A stretch of 64,000 nucleotides of DNA from Aquiflexum lacus (GTDB taxonomy: Bacteria > Bacteroidota > Bacteroidia > Cytophagales > Cyclobacteriaceae). The position numbers were made by a program, and so were the translations under genes. The notes beneath the pieces were generated by a model that was given only the letters and a program-made list of their open reading frames with translations, was not told the origin of the DNA and did not search any database. The stretch lies in assembly GCF_015476655.1 (NCBI RefSeq), contig NZ_JABFHF010000004.1:186001-250000 (forward strand), in the 5' to 3' direction. Positions within the stretch are counted from its first letter, which is position 1. Each line of letters opens with the position of its first letter. Positions 1 to 7,987 of the stretch are shown here, piece after piece.

Positions 1-857
1 GGGAAACCCGCAGGGAGATTGTTTTTTCCATCGTTAAGTCCTAGCCAATGGTTACTTCTTCTTTCTTCACCCCTGAAATTTCTCAAAGAAGTTCCTTGCC
101 TGAATCCAGTGGAAACATCGAGTGTTGTAGAGGTTCCATCAGGAATACCTTTAGTGAAGATTTTTACCATGCCTCCTGAGAAATCTCCTGGGAGTTCTGG
201 AGAAGGACTTTTATAAATCAGAATCTTATCGACAATATTACTCGGCACCACATCCAAAGAAAACGACCTTACATCAGGCTCCATACTTGGCGTGTTGATA
301 TTGTGCAATTGAGTGGTATTGTACCTTTCATTCAATCCCCTGATTACAATAAATCGGTCTTGAACTACAGTTACACCAGGAATCCTTTTGACCACTTGAG
401 ATGCATCACTATCAAGTGTTTTTTTAATGGATTCAGCAGAAATTCCACTGACTACCTGAATACTTTCTTTGATATCCCTAAGCAAACTGATATCAGAAGC
501 TGTTTCCCTAACAGCGGAGACTGTAACCACCGCGAGTTCAGATATATCCTCTATCATGTTAACCTCTACAGAAATACTTCCCGATTGAGGAACATCAATC
601 TCAATTTTTTCTGTGGAATAGGTGATAAAAGAAACAATCAAAATCTGGGGGCCTGAGGGAACGTTTTTCAGTTCAAATGATCCATCAATGTCTGAGACAG
701 TACCTAGGGTAGTCCCCTCTATTCTCACATTGGCACCAACAACAGTTTCATTTAGCCTTGTGTCGTTGATAATTCCTTTCACTGTGGCAGTTTGGGCTAC
801 CAATTCATTGGACCCAATTCCACACAAAAAGACAATTAGAATTAAAATTTTCTTCAT
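1..857 (-). CDS. TonB-dependent receptor, N-terminal part (cut by window edge)
   Basis: The reading frame opens at an ATG at 857 and runs without a stop to the left edge, so only the first 285 residues are present. Residues 1-22 form a signal peptide ending in VAQ. Residues ~25-105 are a carboxypeptidase-regulatory-like beta domain (GTTLGTVSDIDGSF). This is followed by a plug domain with typical features: QVVKRIPGVTVVQDRFIVIRG, then ELPGDFSGGMVKI. Such receptors sit in the outer membrane and import large substrates using TonB energy. The missing part would be the 22-strand barrel. No SusD-like partner is visible on this side. The substrate cannot be inferred. Family assignment is firm; SusC versus other subclass is undecided, though the plug looks more like a non-SusC receptor. 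Confidence 0.9.
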   Translation of the reverse strand, partial: MKKILILIVFLCGIGSNELVAQTATVKGIINDTRLNETVVGANVRIEGTTLGTVSDIDGSFELKNVPSGPQILIVSFITYSTEKIEIDVPQSGSISVEVNMIEDISELAVVTVSAVRETASDISLLRDIKESIQVVSGISAESIKKTLDSDASQVVKRIPGVTVVQDRFIVIRGLNERYNTTQLHNINTPSMEPDVRSFSLDVVPSNIVDKILIYKSPSPELPGDFSGGMVKIFTKGIPDGTSTTLDVSTGFRQGTSLRNFRGEERRSNHWLGLNDGKNNLPAGF

Positions 858-963
858 TTGTTTTAAAATTTGTACAGCAGCAATTTTTAACTGCACAAAA
901 TTCACCACTAAATGTTAATTGGAAGCGTTTTGAAAATTATCAATTCATTAATAAGAGGCAGGT

Positions 964-1008
964 AAAAAAAAACAGTCATCACAATTTTTTAATATTGCAA
1001 TGACCGTT
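964..1008 (-). terminator. Rho-independent terminator after moxR-like gene
   Basis: A 15-bp imperfect stem (971-985 with 994-1008, G-U pairs allowed) is followed on the minus strand by a run of seven T. It lies about 50 bases after the MoxR stop codon and would insulate the TonB receptor gene from read-through. Confidence 0.7.
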
Positions 1009-1054
1009 TGATCTAAACCAAAAGGTTATAATTGAAAATGAGTATGATATTCGG

Positions 1055-2026
1055 CTATTTCAATGTTACGGTTTTGTTAATAGGTATCTTATCCAAAAAC
1101 AGACGTACCAAATCTCGAGTGCTGATATTGTCCGCTTCCGCCTCATAATTGAGAATCAGGCGATGATTTAGAACATCTTCTGCCACTGCTTTGATATCTT
1201 CAGGCAAGACATAATCACGGCCATCCATATAGGCAGCAGCACGCGAAGCCAAATGTAAATTGATACTGGCCCTTGGAGAAACACCGAATTGGATATACTT
1301 AGCTTCCTCTTTCATCCCGTACTTTTCAGGTGACCTTGTCGCAAATACCAATTCAATGATATAGTTTTCCAATGGTTCTGCGATTTTGACTTCATTGATC
1401 TGATTCCTGATCGCAAAAATATCCTCTTTGGATAGTACTGCATTCACTTCTGAACTGAAAGACATATTGGCCATTCTGCGCATCACTTCCATTTCGTCCG
1501 CTTTGGAAGGATAGTCGATATGCACCTTCATCATAAATCTATCCACCTGTGCTTCCGGCAACGGATAAGTTCCTTCCTGATCCACGGGATTTTGGGTAGC
1601 CAATACCAGAAATGGCCTATCCAATTGAAAAGTAGTTTCACCTATGGTCACTTGCTTTTCCTGCATCGCCTCTAAAAGTGCAGACTGTACTTTGGCAGGA
1701 GACCTGTTGACCTCATCCGCCAAGATGATGTTGGCGAAAATAGGCCCCTTCTTCACCTCAAAGCTTGCTTCCTGCTGATTGTAAATCATGGTTCCCACCA
1801 AATCCGATGGGAGCAAATCCGGCGTAAACTGAATTCTTTTGAAATCTAAATGTAGAACCCTTGCAAGGGTATTAACAGTCAATGTTTTTGCCAAACCTGG
1901 AACACCTTCCAATAGAATATGGCCATTGGTAAACAATCCGATCAATAACCTATTGACCATCCGGTCCTGACCTACGACTACTTTTTTTACTTCTTCGATG
2001 ACCTGTTGGATCTTGTCCTGATGCAT
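1055..2026 (-). CDS. MoxR-family AAA+ ATPase
   Basis: This 323-residue protein has Walker A GVPGLAKT at 41-48, Walker B with the following asparagine (LADEVNRSP) at ~103-111, and a sensor segment ATQNPVDQEGTYPLPEAQ. Together these are the hallmarks of the MoxR AAA+ clade. These cytoplasmic ATPases act as chaperones, usually for a von Willebrand-factor-A protein encoded next door. Here no VWA or DUF58 partner is adjacent: a terminator-like hairpin follows the gene and a pseudouridine synthase lies upstream across 333 bases. It therefore appears to be a monocistronic, orphan MoxR. The partner may be elsewhere in the genome. The ATG at 2026 fits the usual family N-terminus. Confidence 0.93.
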   Translation of the reverse strand: MHQDKIQQVIEEVKKVVVGQDRMVNRLLIGLFTNGHILLEGVPGLAKTLTVNTLARVLHLDFKRIQFTPDLLPSDLVGTMIYNQQEASFEVKKGPIFANIILADEVNRSPAKVQSALLEAMQEKQVTIGETTFQLDRPFLVLATQNPVDQEGTYPLPEAQVDRFMMKVHIDYPSKADEMEVMRRMANMSFSSEVNAVLSKEDIFAIRNQINEVKIAEPLENYIIELVFATRSPEKYGMKEEAKYIQFGVSPRASINLHLASRAAAYMDGRDYVLPEDIKAVAEDVLNHRLILNYEAEADNISTRDLVRLFLDKIPINKTVTLK

Positions 2027-2359
2027 GGAATATTTTTAATTAATTATTTGAATTATTGATATACAAGTGAAATATGAGCTTGTCCACCGTGGCGGATAGA
2101 AATAGAGTTGATATAAATTGAAATAAAACTTTAAAGTTGAACTTCTTTTAAGTCAACAATTCTCTTATCTTACGTCTTAAGTCTTGTGTCTCACGTCTCA
2201 CATCTCACGTCTTAAAGACGGCTAAATTATAACAAAATACCCTTTATCCCAATTTCTGATTTTCCTTAATTGATGGATGGTAGTATTGTTGAGAATATTT
2301 GTTGTGATTTATATAGTATATTTCTAAAAAACAGAGCTTTCCAAGACTATACCGTGTCA
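2027..2359. repeat. Intergenic region with heptamer repeats and a palindrome
   Basis: No gene is seen in these 333 bases. A small imperfect palindrome (TCCACCGTGGCGGA) lies at 2083-2096. From about 2161 to 2217 there is a degenerate array of 7-bp units around TCTCACG/TCTCACA/TCTTACG. The same heptamer theme returns on both sides of the region between secA and dapF (39.3-39.6 kb), so it is a dispersed repeat type. Function is unknown. Confidence 0.6.
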
Positions 2360-2953
2360 TTATCTAACTTTTATATTCAATAACCTGTACAATTCTTCTT
2401 TTTCATATTCCCTAGATTCACCCACTTCCATGCCATCAATATTTAAGGTTTCGATAGACCACCTGACCAATCTCAAAGTAGGCAATCCAACTGCTGCGGT
2501 CATTTTTCTTACCTGTCGGTTTTTGCCTTCTATCAGCTTCAAGTCTATCCATGAATCAGGTACTGACTTTCTGTACCGGATAGGTGGATTTCTTTCCGGT
2601 AAAATGGGCGGTTCGACCAGATGCTTTGCAAAAGCTTTTTTGGTCCTGTATATCTTACCATCAATATTGATATCAACGCCGGATTCCAATGATAAAATCG
2701 CCTTAGCATCAGGAAGCCCTTCTACTTGTGTCAAGTAAGTCCTGATATGGCGGAACTTGGGGTCGAGCAAATGATGATTGAGTACTTTGTCATCAGTCAA
2801 TAACAATAAGCCCTCTGAATCCTTATCCAACCTGCCAACTGGGTAGACTTCTTTGGGAAAATCACCAATATCCTTCAATGTACCCTTATCCCCTGAAAAC
2901 TGACTAAGAATTCCAAAAGGCTTGTAAATAACGAAGTACCTGTGAATGGTCAT
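2360..2953 (-). CDS. rRNA large-subunit pseudouridine synthase, RluE-like
   Basis: The 197-residue protein matches the short RsuA/RluB/E/F class of pseudouridine synthases. It has the catalytic signature GRLDKDSEGLLLLTDD at ~40-55, with Asp43 as the expected nucleophile. It also carries the family's KNRQVRKMTAAVGLPTLRLVR segment, which helps bind RNA. There is no N-terminal S4 domain, as in RluE, which modifies one uridine in 23S rRNA helix 88 in Escherichia coli. The exact target here is inferred from length and domain layout only. The gene stands alone, with repeat-rich DNA downstream. Confidence 0.88.
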   Translation of the reverse strand: MTIHRYFVIYKPFGILSQFSGDKGTLKDIGDFPKEVYPVGRLDKDSEGLLLLTDDKVLNHHLLDPKFRHIRTYLTQVEGLPDAKAILSLESGVDINIDGKIYRTKKAFAKHLVEPPILPERNPPIRYRKSVPDSWIDLKLIEGKNRQVRKMTAAVGLPTLRLVRWSIETLNIDGMEVGESREYEKEELYRLLNIKVR

Positions 2954-3062
2954 TTGAGGGAAAAATTTGATTGAACCACAAAAGTGTCAAAAGTGAATAA
3001 AAGAAAGAATTGAAAGTGAATCTTTTGTTACCTTTTGTTTCTTTTGTGGTTCCAAAATTTTT

Positions 3063-3239
3063 TTAACTGCCGCAGCCTATGCAGTCAAAATAACTATCTA
3101 TGGGTTTCACACCTTTCAGCTGCATTTCCAGATTATGGATTCTGTCGCGGGCTTCCATGTCCTGAAACATGTCTCCTGTTAGGTTTGATTTCAAGTTCTC
3201 GATTTCCTGCTCAATTGCAGTTTTTTGTTCTGTAGTCAT
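3063..3239 (-). CDS. Small conserved-looking protein with C-terminal CxGCGS
   Basis: This 58-residue frame runs from ATG at 3239 to TAA at 3063. The first ~45 residues are charged and strongly helical (TEQKTAIEQEIENLKSNLTG, then ARDRIHNLEMQLKG), consistent with a short coiled coil. The protein ends in YFDCIGCGS, a pair of cysteines in a Cys-x-Gly-Cys-Gly-Ser tail. I do not recognise an experimentally described family. The Cys pair could bind a metal, carry sulfur or a thiol modification, or anchor the protein to a partner. The frame is flanked by RluE-like and M20 genes on opposite strands. Codon use and the absence of an overlapping longer gene make it a credible real gene. Confidence 0.7.
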   Translation of the reverse strand: MTTEQKTAIEQEIENLKSNLTGDMFQDMEARDRIHNLEMQLKGVKPIDSYFDCIGCGS

Positions 3240-3482
3240 GACAAACGGATTAAGTTGTTAGCACCTGACAATATAAAAAAGTTCTTGAAAAAAATGGATT
3301 ACTTGTTTCACTGATTTATGAATATCCACAAAACACCAAAGTTATTATAAGGAATCACCAACTCTAGTCCAAATCTGAACTCTTAATTCTAAAATCATAA
3401 ATTCCTAATTGGAACAATCTATTCTCATAATTTGTAGCATAAACCAACTGCAATCTTCTATTTTTGACACAAAGGAAAAACC

Positions 3483-4616
3483 ATGGATAAAGATACCCTT
3501 AAAACACTCACCGACTTCCGAAAAACATTACACCAATATCCTGAGGTTTCGGGTGAAGAGAAAGAGACATCAAAAAGAGTTTTAAATTTTTTCCAGAATT
3601 TAAGCCCCAATAAAGTAATTCAAAACCTAGGAGGGCATGGTGTGGCTTTTGTATATGAAGGAAAAGAAGATGGTCCAATCTCTCTTTACCGATGTGAATT
3701 GGATGGACTGCCCATCAAAGAAGAAAACAACATCAAGCATATCAGTACTGTTGACGGCAAATCACATGTTTGCGGTCATGATGGACATATGGCCATCATC
3801 AGTGGTTTGGGTATTCATTTATCTAAAAATCCACCAACAAAAGGAAAAGTGGTTTTACTTTTTCAACCTGCTGAAGAAACTGGCGCAGGAGCTGAGGCAG
3901 TCATCAAAGATCCAAAGTTCAAATCGATCAACCCTGATTATGCTTTTGCACTGCACAACCTTCCCACATTTGACAGCAAGCAGATCATTTTAAAAAAAGG
4001 AGCTTTTGCAGCAGCCTCAGTAGGAATGACCATTCATTTGAAAGGAAGGAACTCACATTCAGCTCATCCTGAGGCAGGCAATAGTCCTGCAGAGGCCATG
4101 GCCAAAACGATTGTAGCATTGGAAAGACTTCCTGATGCCATGAAAAAATTTACTTTGATAACAGTCATTCATGCCCAATTGGGTGAAATAGCTTTTGGTA
4201 CCACTCCCGGTGAGGCATATGTGAGAGCAACCTTAAGGGCACACGAAAATGAAACAAGGGATTTGTTGGTCTCCTATGCTGAAAAGCTGGTAGGACAAAT
4301 CGCCAAAGAATACGGTCTAGAGGTTTCTTTTGAATATGTTGAAAGTTTTGCAGCCACACATAATGACGAAGACGCCTGGAATCTAGGCAATGAAGCTGCA
4401 AAAAGGCTCAAACTCAAAACCAAGCATATCCGAATACCATTTAGGTGGTCGGAGGATTTTGGGCTTTTCTCAGTCCATACCAAAACCTTACTTTTTGGAT
4501 TGGGGTCAGGTAAGAAGCAACCTCAATTACATGAACAGAATTTCGATTTCCCTGATGAACTTATACCTGTTGGTGTCAGTATGTTCAAAGAAATCATTCA
4601 GGACCTACATGGTTAA
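3483..4616 (+). CDS. M20-family amidohydrolase (N-acyl amino acid hydrolase type)
   Basis: The 377-residue protein belongs to the M20/M40 metal-dependent amidohydrolases. The metal-binding CGHDGH is at 97-102, the catalytic pair in PAEETGAGA is at ~129-137, and a later histidine lies in HNLP. It lacks a signal peptide, so it is cytoplasmic. The family removes acyl groups from amino acids or hydrolyses small peptides. Some motifs depart from the common form (RCELDGLPI instead of RADMDALPI), so the substrate may differ from the second M20 protein at 34.2 kb. A possible Bacteroidota promoter, TATTTTTG at 3459-3466, lies just upstream of the ATG. It converges with the desaturase gene 10 bases away. 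Confidence 0.9.
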   Translation: MDKDTLKTLTDFRKTLHQYPEVSGEEKETSKRVLNFFQNLSPNKVIQNLGGHGVAFVYEGKEDGPISLYRCELDGLPIKEENNIKHISTVDGKSHVCGHDGHMAIISGLGIHLSKNPPTKGKVVLLFQPAEETGAGAEAVIKDPKFKSINPDYAFALHNLPTFDSKQIILKKGAFAAASVGMTIHLKGRNSHSAHPEAGNSPAEAMAKTIVALERLPDAMKKFTLITVIHAQLGEIAFGTTPGEAYVRATLRAHENETRDLLVSYAEKLVGQIAKEYGLEVSFEYVESFAATHNDEDAWNLGNEAAKRLKLKTKHIRIPFRWSEDFGLFSVHTKTLLFGLGSGKKQPQLHEQNFDFPDELIPVGVSMFKEIIQDLHG

Positions 4617-4626
4617 AAAAACCAGA

Positions 4627-5754
4627 TTAAGCTACCAATTCTCTTTCTCTAGAGGAAAGTATCGGTTCGGCTATTTCTTCATTTCTACCTGCATTCTTTA
4701 AGAAAAGATAATGAGATTTTAAGGCACTCATAAAGGTATCATTCTCATTGTAAGGCAGGTCAAATTCATGCGCAGTCTCTTTCACAATATCCGAAATAGC
4801 CGGATAATGGATATGACAGACTTTTGGAAAAAGATGGTGCTCTACCTGAAAGTTCAACCCTCCACATAAGAAAGCAGCAACTTTACTTTTTCTGGCAAAA
4901 TTGGCAGTAGTCCGCATTTGGTGTTCTGCCCAAGATTCCTCAATATTTTCATTTTCCTTAGGGTGGGGCATATCCGTATCTTCCACCAAATGGGCCAATT
5001 GAAATACCAATCCAAGTACAAGTCCTTCCGCAAAATTCATCACCAGAAAACCAATCGTAAATTGCCACCAAGTGATGTCCATTACCACTAATGGGATGAC
5101 TATGTAAATACTATAATACATCAACTTGTAAAAGAACAGGTTGAAATACTCAATTTTCGGATGCTTGTTGACATGTGATCCAATTTTCTTCTGAAAAAAC
5201 TTTACGTAATCCTTTCTGAAAAACCAGGATAGGGAAGCAAGTGAATAAAGCGCAAATGCATAGATATGTTGGAACCTGTGGAAAGGTTTCAAAGGTTCAT
5301 CCTGAGACACCCTTACCATGCCGGGAGCAACATCCAGATCACCATCATGCCCAACGATATTCGTGTAGGTATGGTGAACCTTATTGTGGGTGATATTCCA
5401 AACATATACGTTTGCCCCGATAAAATGGAAAATAAAACCAAGCGCTTTATTGATCCAGCCATGTTTAGAATAAGAACCATGTAAGGCATCATGGCATACA
5501 TTGAAGCCTATAAATGCCATATTCATACCCAGGATGATGGCAAGAAAGAAATTAATATAAGTAGGAAAAACCTCCAGTATAATCACAAGATATAGGCCAA
5601 TCCATGACCCTAGATAAAGTACAGTTTTCCAAATCATTGCCGCATTGGCATTTTTAGAAATATTATTGTCTTTGAAATATGTGTCAACTCTATTTTTAAT
5701 GGTCACAAAAAACTGTGAATTTCCCTTGTCATTAAATTTTAGGGATTGGTTCAT
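4627..5754 (-). CDS. Membrane fatty acid desaturase (acyl-lipid/acyl-CoA type)
   Basis: The 375-residue membrane protein has the three histidine boxes of the di-iron desaturases: HDALH at 88-92, HNKVHH at 123-128 and QVEHH near residue 305. Hydrophobic segments at ~44-85, ~105-120 and ~205-245 would form the transmembrane hairpins. The third box beginning with Q is typical of the front-end (delta-5/6-like) or linoleoyl-CoA desaturase group. It would introduce double bases of unsaturation into membrane fatty acids, often as a response to cold. Regiospecificity cannot be read from sequence. There is no cytochrome b5 domain. Downstream ends converge with the M20 gene. Confidence 0.92.
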   Translation of the reverse strand: MNQSLKFNDKGNSQFFVTIKNRVDTYFKDNNISKNANAAMIWKTVLYLGSWIGLYLVIILEVFPTYINFFLAIILGMNMAFIGFNVCHDALHGSYSKHGWINKALGFIFHFIGANVYVWNITHNKVHHTYTNIVGHDGDLDVAPGMVRVSQDEPLKPFHRFQHIYAFALYSLASLSWFFRKDYVKFFQKKIGSHVNKHPKIEYFNLFFYKLMYYSIYIVIPLVVMDITWWQFTIGFLVMNFAEGLVLGLVFQLAHLVEDTDMPHPKENENIEESWAEHQMRTTANFARKSKVAAFLCGGLNFQVEHHLFPKVCHIHYPAISDIVKETAHEFDLPYNENDTFMSALKSHYLFLKNAGRNEEIAEPILSSRERELVA

Positions 5755-5908
5755 AACTGGTAATTTTTAATAGGTTAATTAATAAAACATCATTGAGTGG
5801 GGTATAAAAATAATTAGTTGGGGTGAGTATTTTCTATAGTTTTAGCCATACTATAAATGTGGTGAATTTAGATTTCAAATCCGAATTTAAACGTAAATCA
5901 TGTAATAA

Positions 5909-6376
5909 TCAACTAACAAAATGATACAGAAAGACCAAAACCCCAGTAAAAGCAGGCTTTTTTTGATCTTTTATTACCAATTTTACATTTACCTCGGCCT
6001 TGATTGTACCTCTGAGGTTAACCACATTTTTAAGATTAGCACTCAATCTGACTTCATTATTGACCAAAACCGCTTGCGCAAAGCGAAGATTTTCAATACC
6101 ATAATTAACCATCATTTTGAGGTTATTGACCTGAATGATCTGATCCCAAAGATAAGGCACCAACGAAAGTGTCAGATAACCATGCGCAATGGTATCTCCA
6201 AATCCTCCTTCATTTTTAGCCCTTTCAGGTTCTGTATGGATCCATTGATGGTCAAGGGTGGCTTCAGCAAATTTATTGATTTGTTCTTGGGTGATTTGGT
6301 GAAATTCAGAGACTCCCAATTCTTTTCCTATATATTGTTCAAAATCCTCGAAGCTTCCGATTGTTATGCGGCTCAT
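5909..6376 (-). CDS. MaoC-like hot-dog dehydratase (R-specific enoyl-CoA hydratase)
   Basis: This 155-residue single hot-dog-domain protein shows the hydratase-2 catalytic motif: Asp42 and His47 in LDHQWIHTEPERA, followed by GDTIAHGYLTLSL. The family hydrates trans-2-enoyl-CoA to (R)-3-hydroxyacyl-CoA in fatty acid or polyhydroxyalkanoate metabolism. The neighbouring desaturase gene points the same way without proving a shared pathway. The two genes are separated by 154 bases with no obvious terminator. The divergent methyltransferase gene starts 78 bases away, so the two probably share a promoter region. Confidence 0.88.
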   Translation of the reverse strand: MSRITIGSFEDFEQYIGKELGVSEFHQITQEQINKFAEATLDHQWIHTEPERAKNEGGFGDTIAHGYLTLSLVPYLWDQIIQVNNLKMMVNYGIENLRFAQAVLVNNEVRLSANLKNVVNLRGTIKAEVNVKLVIKDQKKPAFTGVLVFLYHFVS

Positions 6377-6454
6377 GATATTTGCTGGTTTTTAAAAATT
6401 AAAGGTAAAGAAATCTGATAAAATCACCTTATTTTGTTTTTGAAAAAAACAAAT

Positions 6455-7270
6455 ATGGGCAGCAGTTCACCAAAATACATACATGGTTACCTTGAACAAG
6501 AGCAAGAAAGGCTCCGAGAACAGGCATTGGTCATCGAAAGGCCCATTTATGATTACATAGATTTTTCGGAGGTAAAAGAATTGCTTGAAATTGGCTGCGG
6601 GGTTGGTGCACAAACTGAAATCCTACTCAGAAGATTTCCCCATCTCCAGATCACAGGCGTTGAATATGAATCCCGTCAGATTAAAAAGGCCATTGAGAAT
6701 ATGTCCAAATTAGGATATGATGAAAGCAAAGTGAAATTCGTACAGCAGGATGCAAAAAACTTGCATTTGGACAAGCAATATGATGCAGCATTTATCTGTT
6801 GGGTATTGGAGCATATTACTGATCCTGTGAAAGTTTTGGTCAGCATGAAGCCATTCTTAAAACCTAATGCCTTGGTCTCCATAACAGAAGTATTCAATTC
6901 GACTTTCTATACCTATCCGGTAAAAAAGGAAGTGATAGACTATTGGAGAATCTATAATGAATACCAAGTTCAAATTGGTGGTGATCCGCAAGTTGGGGTA
7001 AGATTGGGTGATTTATTGGAAGAAGCAGGATACATCAACATTGACCTGCGCTCAGGAGGCTTCCACTTGGACAGCCGACATCCGGAAGAAAAAAGAACGG
7101 TATTCAATTATTGGAAAAACCTGATAAGCAGTGGAGCGCCTTTATTAATAGAAGAAGGTTTGGTTTCAGAAAAACAGGTGAATGACATGCAACTGGCCAT
7201 GGATGAATTGAGGGACATGCCACATGCTGTTTTCTATTACCGATTTATACAAGCTACCGCCTACGCTTAA
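6455..7270 (+). CDS. SAM-dependent class I methyltransferase
   Basis: The protein has the Rossmann-like methyltransferase fold. Motif I is LLEIGCGVGAQTE (~residues 43-55), the acidic motif II follows in TGVEYES, and motif III lies around DAAFICWVLEHI. I chose the ATG at 6455, not the upstream TTG at 6434. It gives a 271-residue protein whose N-terminus (GSSSPKYIHGY) looks native, whereas the extra seven residues look like leader. The substrate is unknown. The C-terminal ~100 residues are longer than a minimal domain and may shape the substrate pocket. The stop is 7 bases before the mtgA start, so the two genes are probably co-transcribed. Confidence 0.87.
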   Translation: MGSSSPKYIHGYLEQEQERLREQALVIERPIYDYIDFSEVKELLEIGCGVGAQTEILLRRFPHLQITGVEYESRQIKKAIENMSKLGYDESKVKFVQQDAKNLHLDKQYDAAFICWVLEHITDPVKVLVSMKPFLKPNALVSITEVFNSTFYTYPVKKEVIDYWRIYNEYQVQIGGDPQVGVRLGDLLEEAGYINIDLRSGGFHLDSRHPEEKRTVFNYWKNLISSGAPLLIEEGLVSEKQVNDMQLAMDELRDMPHAVFYYRFIQATAYA

Positions 7271-7277
7271 AAATACC

Positions 7278-7973
7278 ATGAAAATATTTAGGTTTCTATT
7301 CAGGCTTATTTTTAAAATCATCATCTGGTTTTTTATTTTAAGCATAGGTTTTACAGTCCTTTACAGGTTTTTGCCTGTACCCATTACACCATTGATGGTA
7401 ATCAGACTTTGGGAGCAGGCATTTGATAAAGAAAAAGAAATTAGGCTTAAAAAAGATTGGGTTCCGATTTCAGAAATTTCAAGAAATGTCCCCCAAGCAG
7501 TAATTGCCGCCGAAGATCAAAAGTTTATGGATCATAATGGATTTGACTTGGAAGCCATGAAGACCGCCTGGGAAAACAACCAAAAGGGCAAAAGAGTCAA
7601 AGGAGGAAGCACCATTACGCAACAAACTGCTAAAAATGTTTTCTTAAGCCCCGCCAGAAATCTGATCCGAAAAGGGCTTGAGGCTTATTTTACCTTTTTG
7701 ATCGAACTGATCTGGTCCAAGGAAAGAATTATGGAGGTCTATCTCAATGTCATTGAAATGGGGGAGGGAATTTATGGTATAGAAGCGGCTGCGCAAACTT
7801 ATTTTAATAAGACTGCTGCAAAACTTTCCAAACGAGAGGCAGCCCTGATTGCTGCCGTACTTCCCAATCCGAGACGATGGAACCCCGCCAGGCCAACGGC
7901 TTACATTTCAGGCAGACAGGCTTGGATCCTTAGGCAAATGAATAATTTGAAGCCTGTCGAGATTGGGGTATAA
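7278..7973 (+). CDS. mtgA: Monofunctional peptidoglycan glycosyltransferase MtgA
   Basis: The 231-residue GT51 enzyme has one N-terminal membrane span (residues ~8-30) and the transglycosylase signature: catalytic Glu79 in IAAEDQKFMDHNGFD, GGSTITQQTAKN, and later EVYLNVIEMGEGIYGIEAAA. It polymerises lipid II into glycan strands on the outer face of the inner membrane. It has no transpeptidase domain, as expected for MtgA. The ATG at 7278 was chosen because it places the membrane anchor at the N-terminus; an upstream in-frame start at 7224 would overlap the methyltransferase gene. It ends 14 bases from the convergent GH3 gene. Confidence 0.93.
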   Translation: MKIFRFLFRLIFKIIIWFFILSIGFTVLYRFLPVPITPLMVIRLWEQAFDKEKEIRLKKDWVPISEISRNVPQAVIAAEDQKFMDHNGFDLEAMKTAWENNQKGKRVKGGSTITQQTAKNVFLSPARNLIRKGLEAYFTFLIELIWSKERIMEVYLNVIEMGEGIYGIEAAAQTYFNKTAAKLSKREAALIAAVLPNPRRWNPARPTAYISGRQAWILRQMNNLKPVEIGV

Positions 7974-7987
7974 ATACCAATAATTAT

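Noticed and set aside
5921-6418. A 165-codon frame on the plus strand opposite the MaoC gene
   Set aside because: It is a shadow of the conserved MaoC gene on the other strand and has no recognisable motif or start context.
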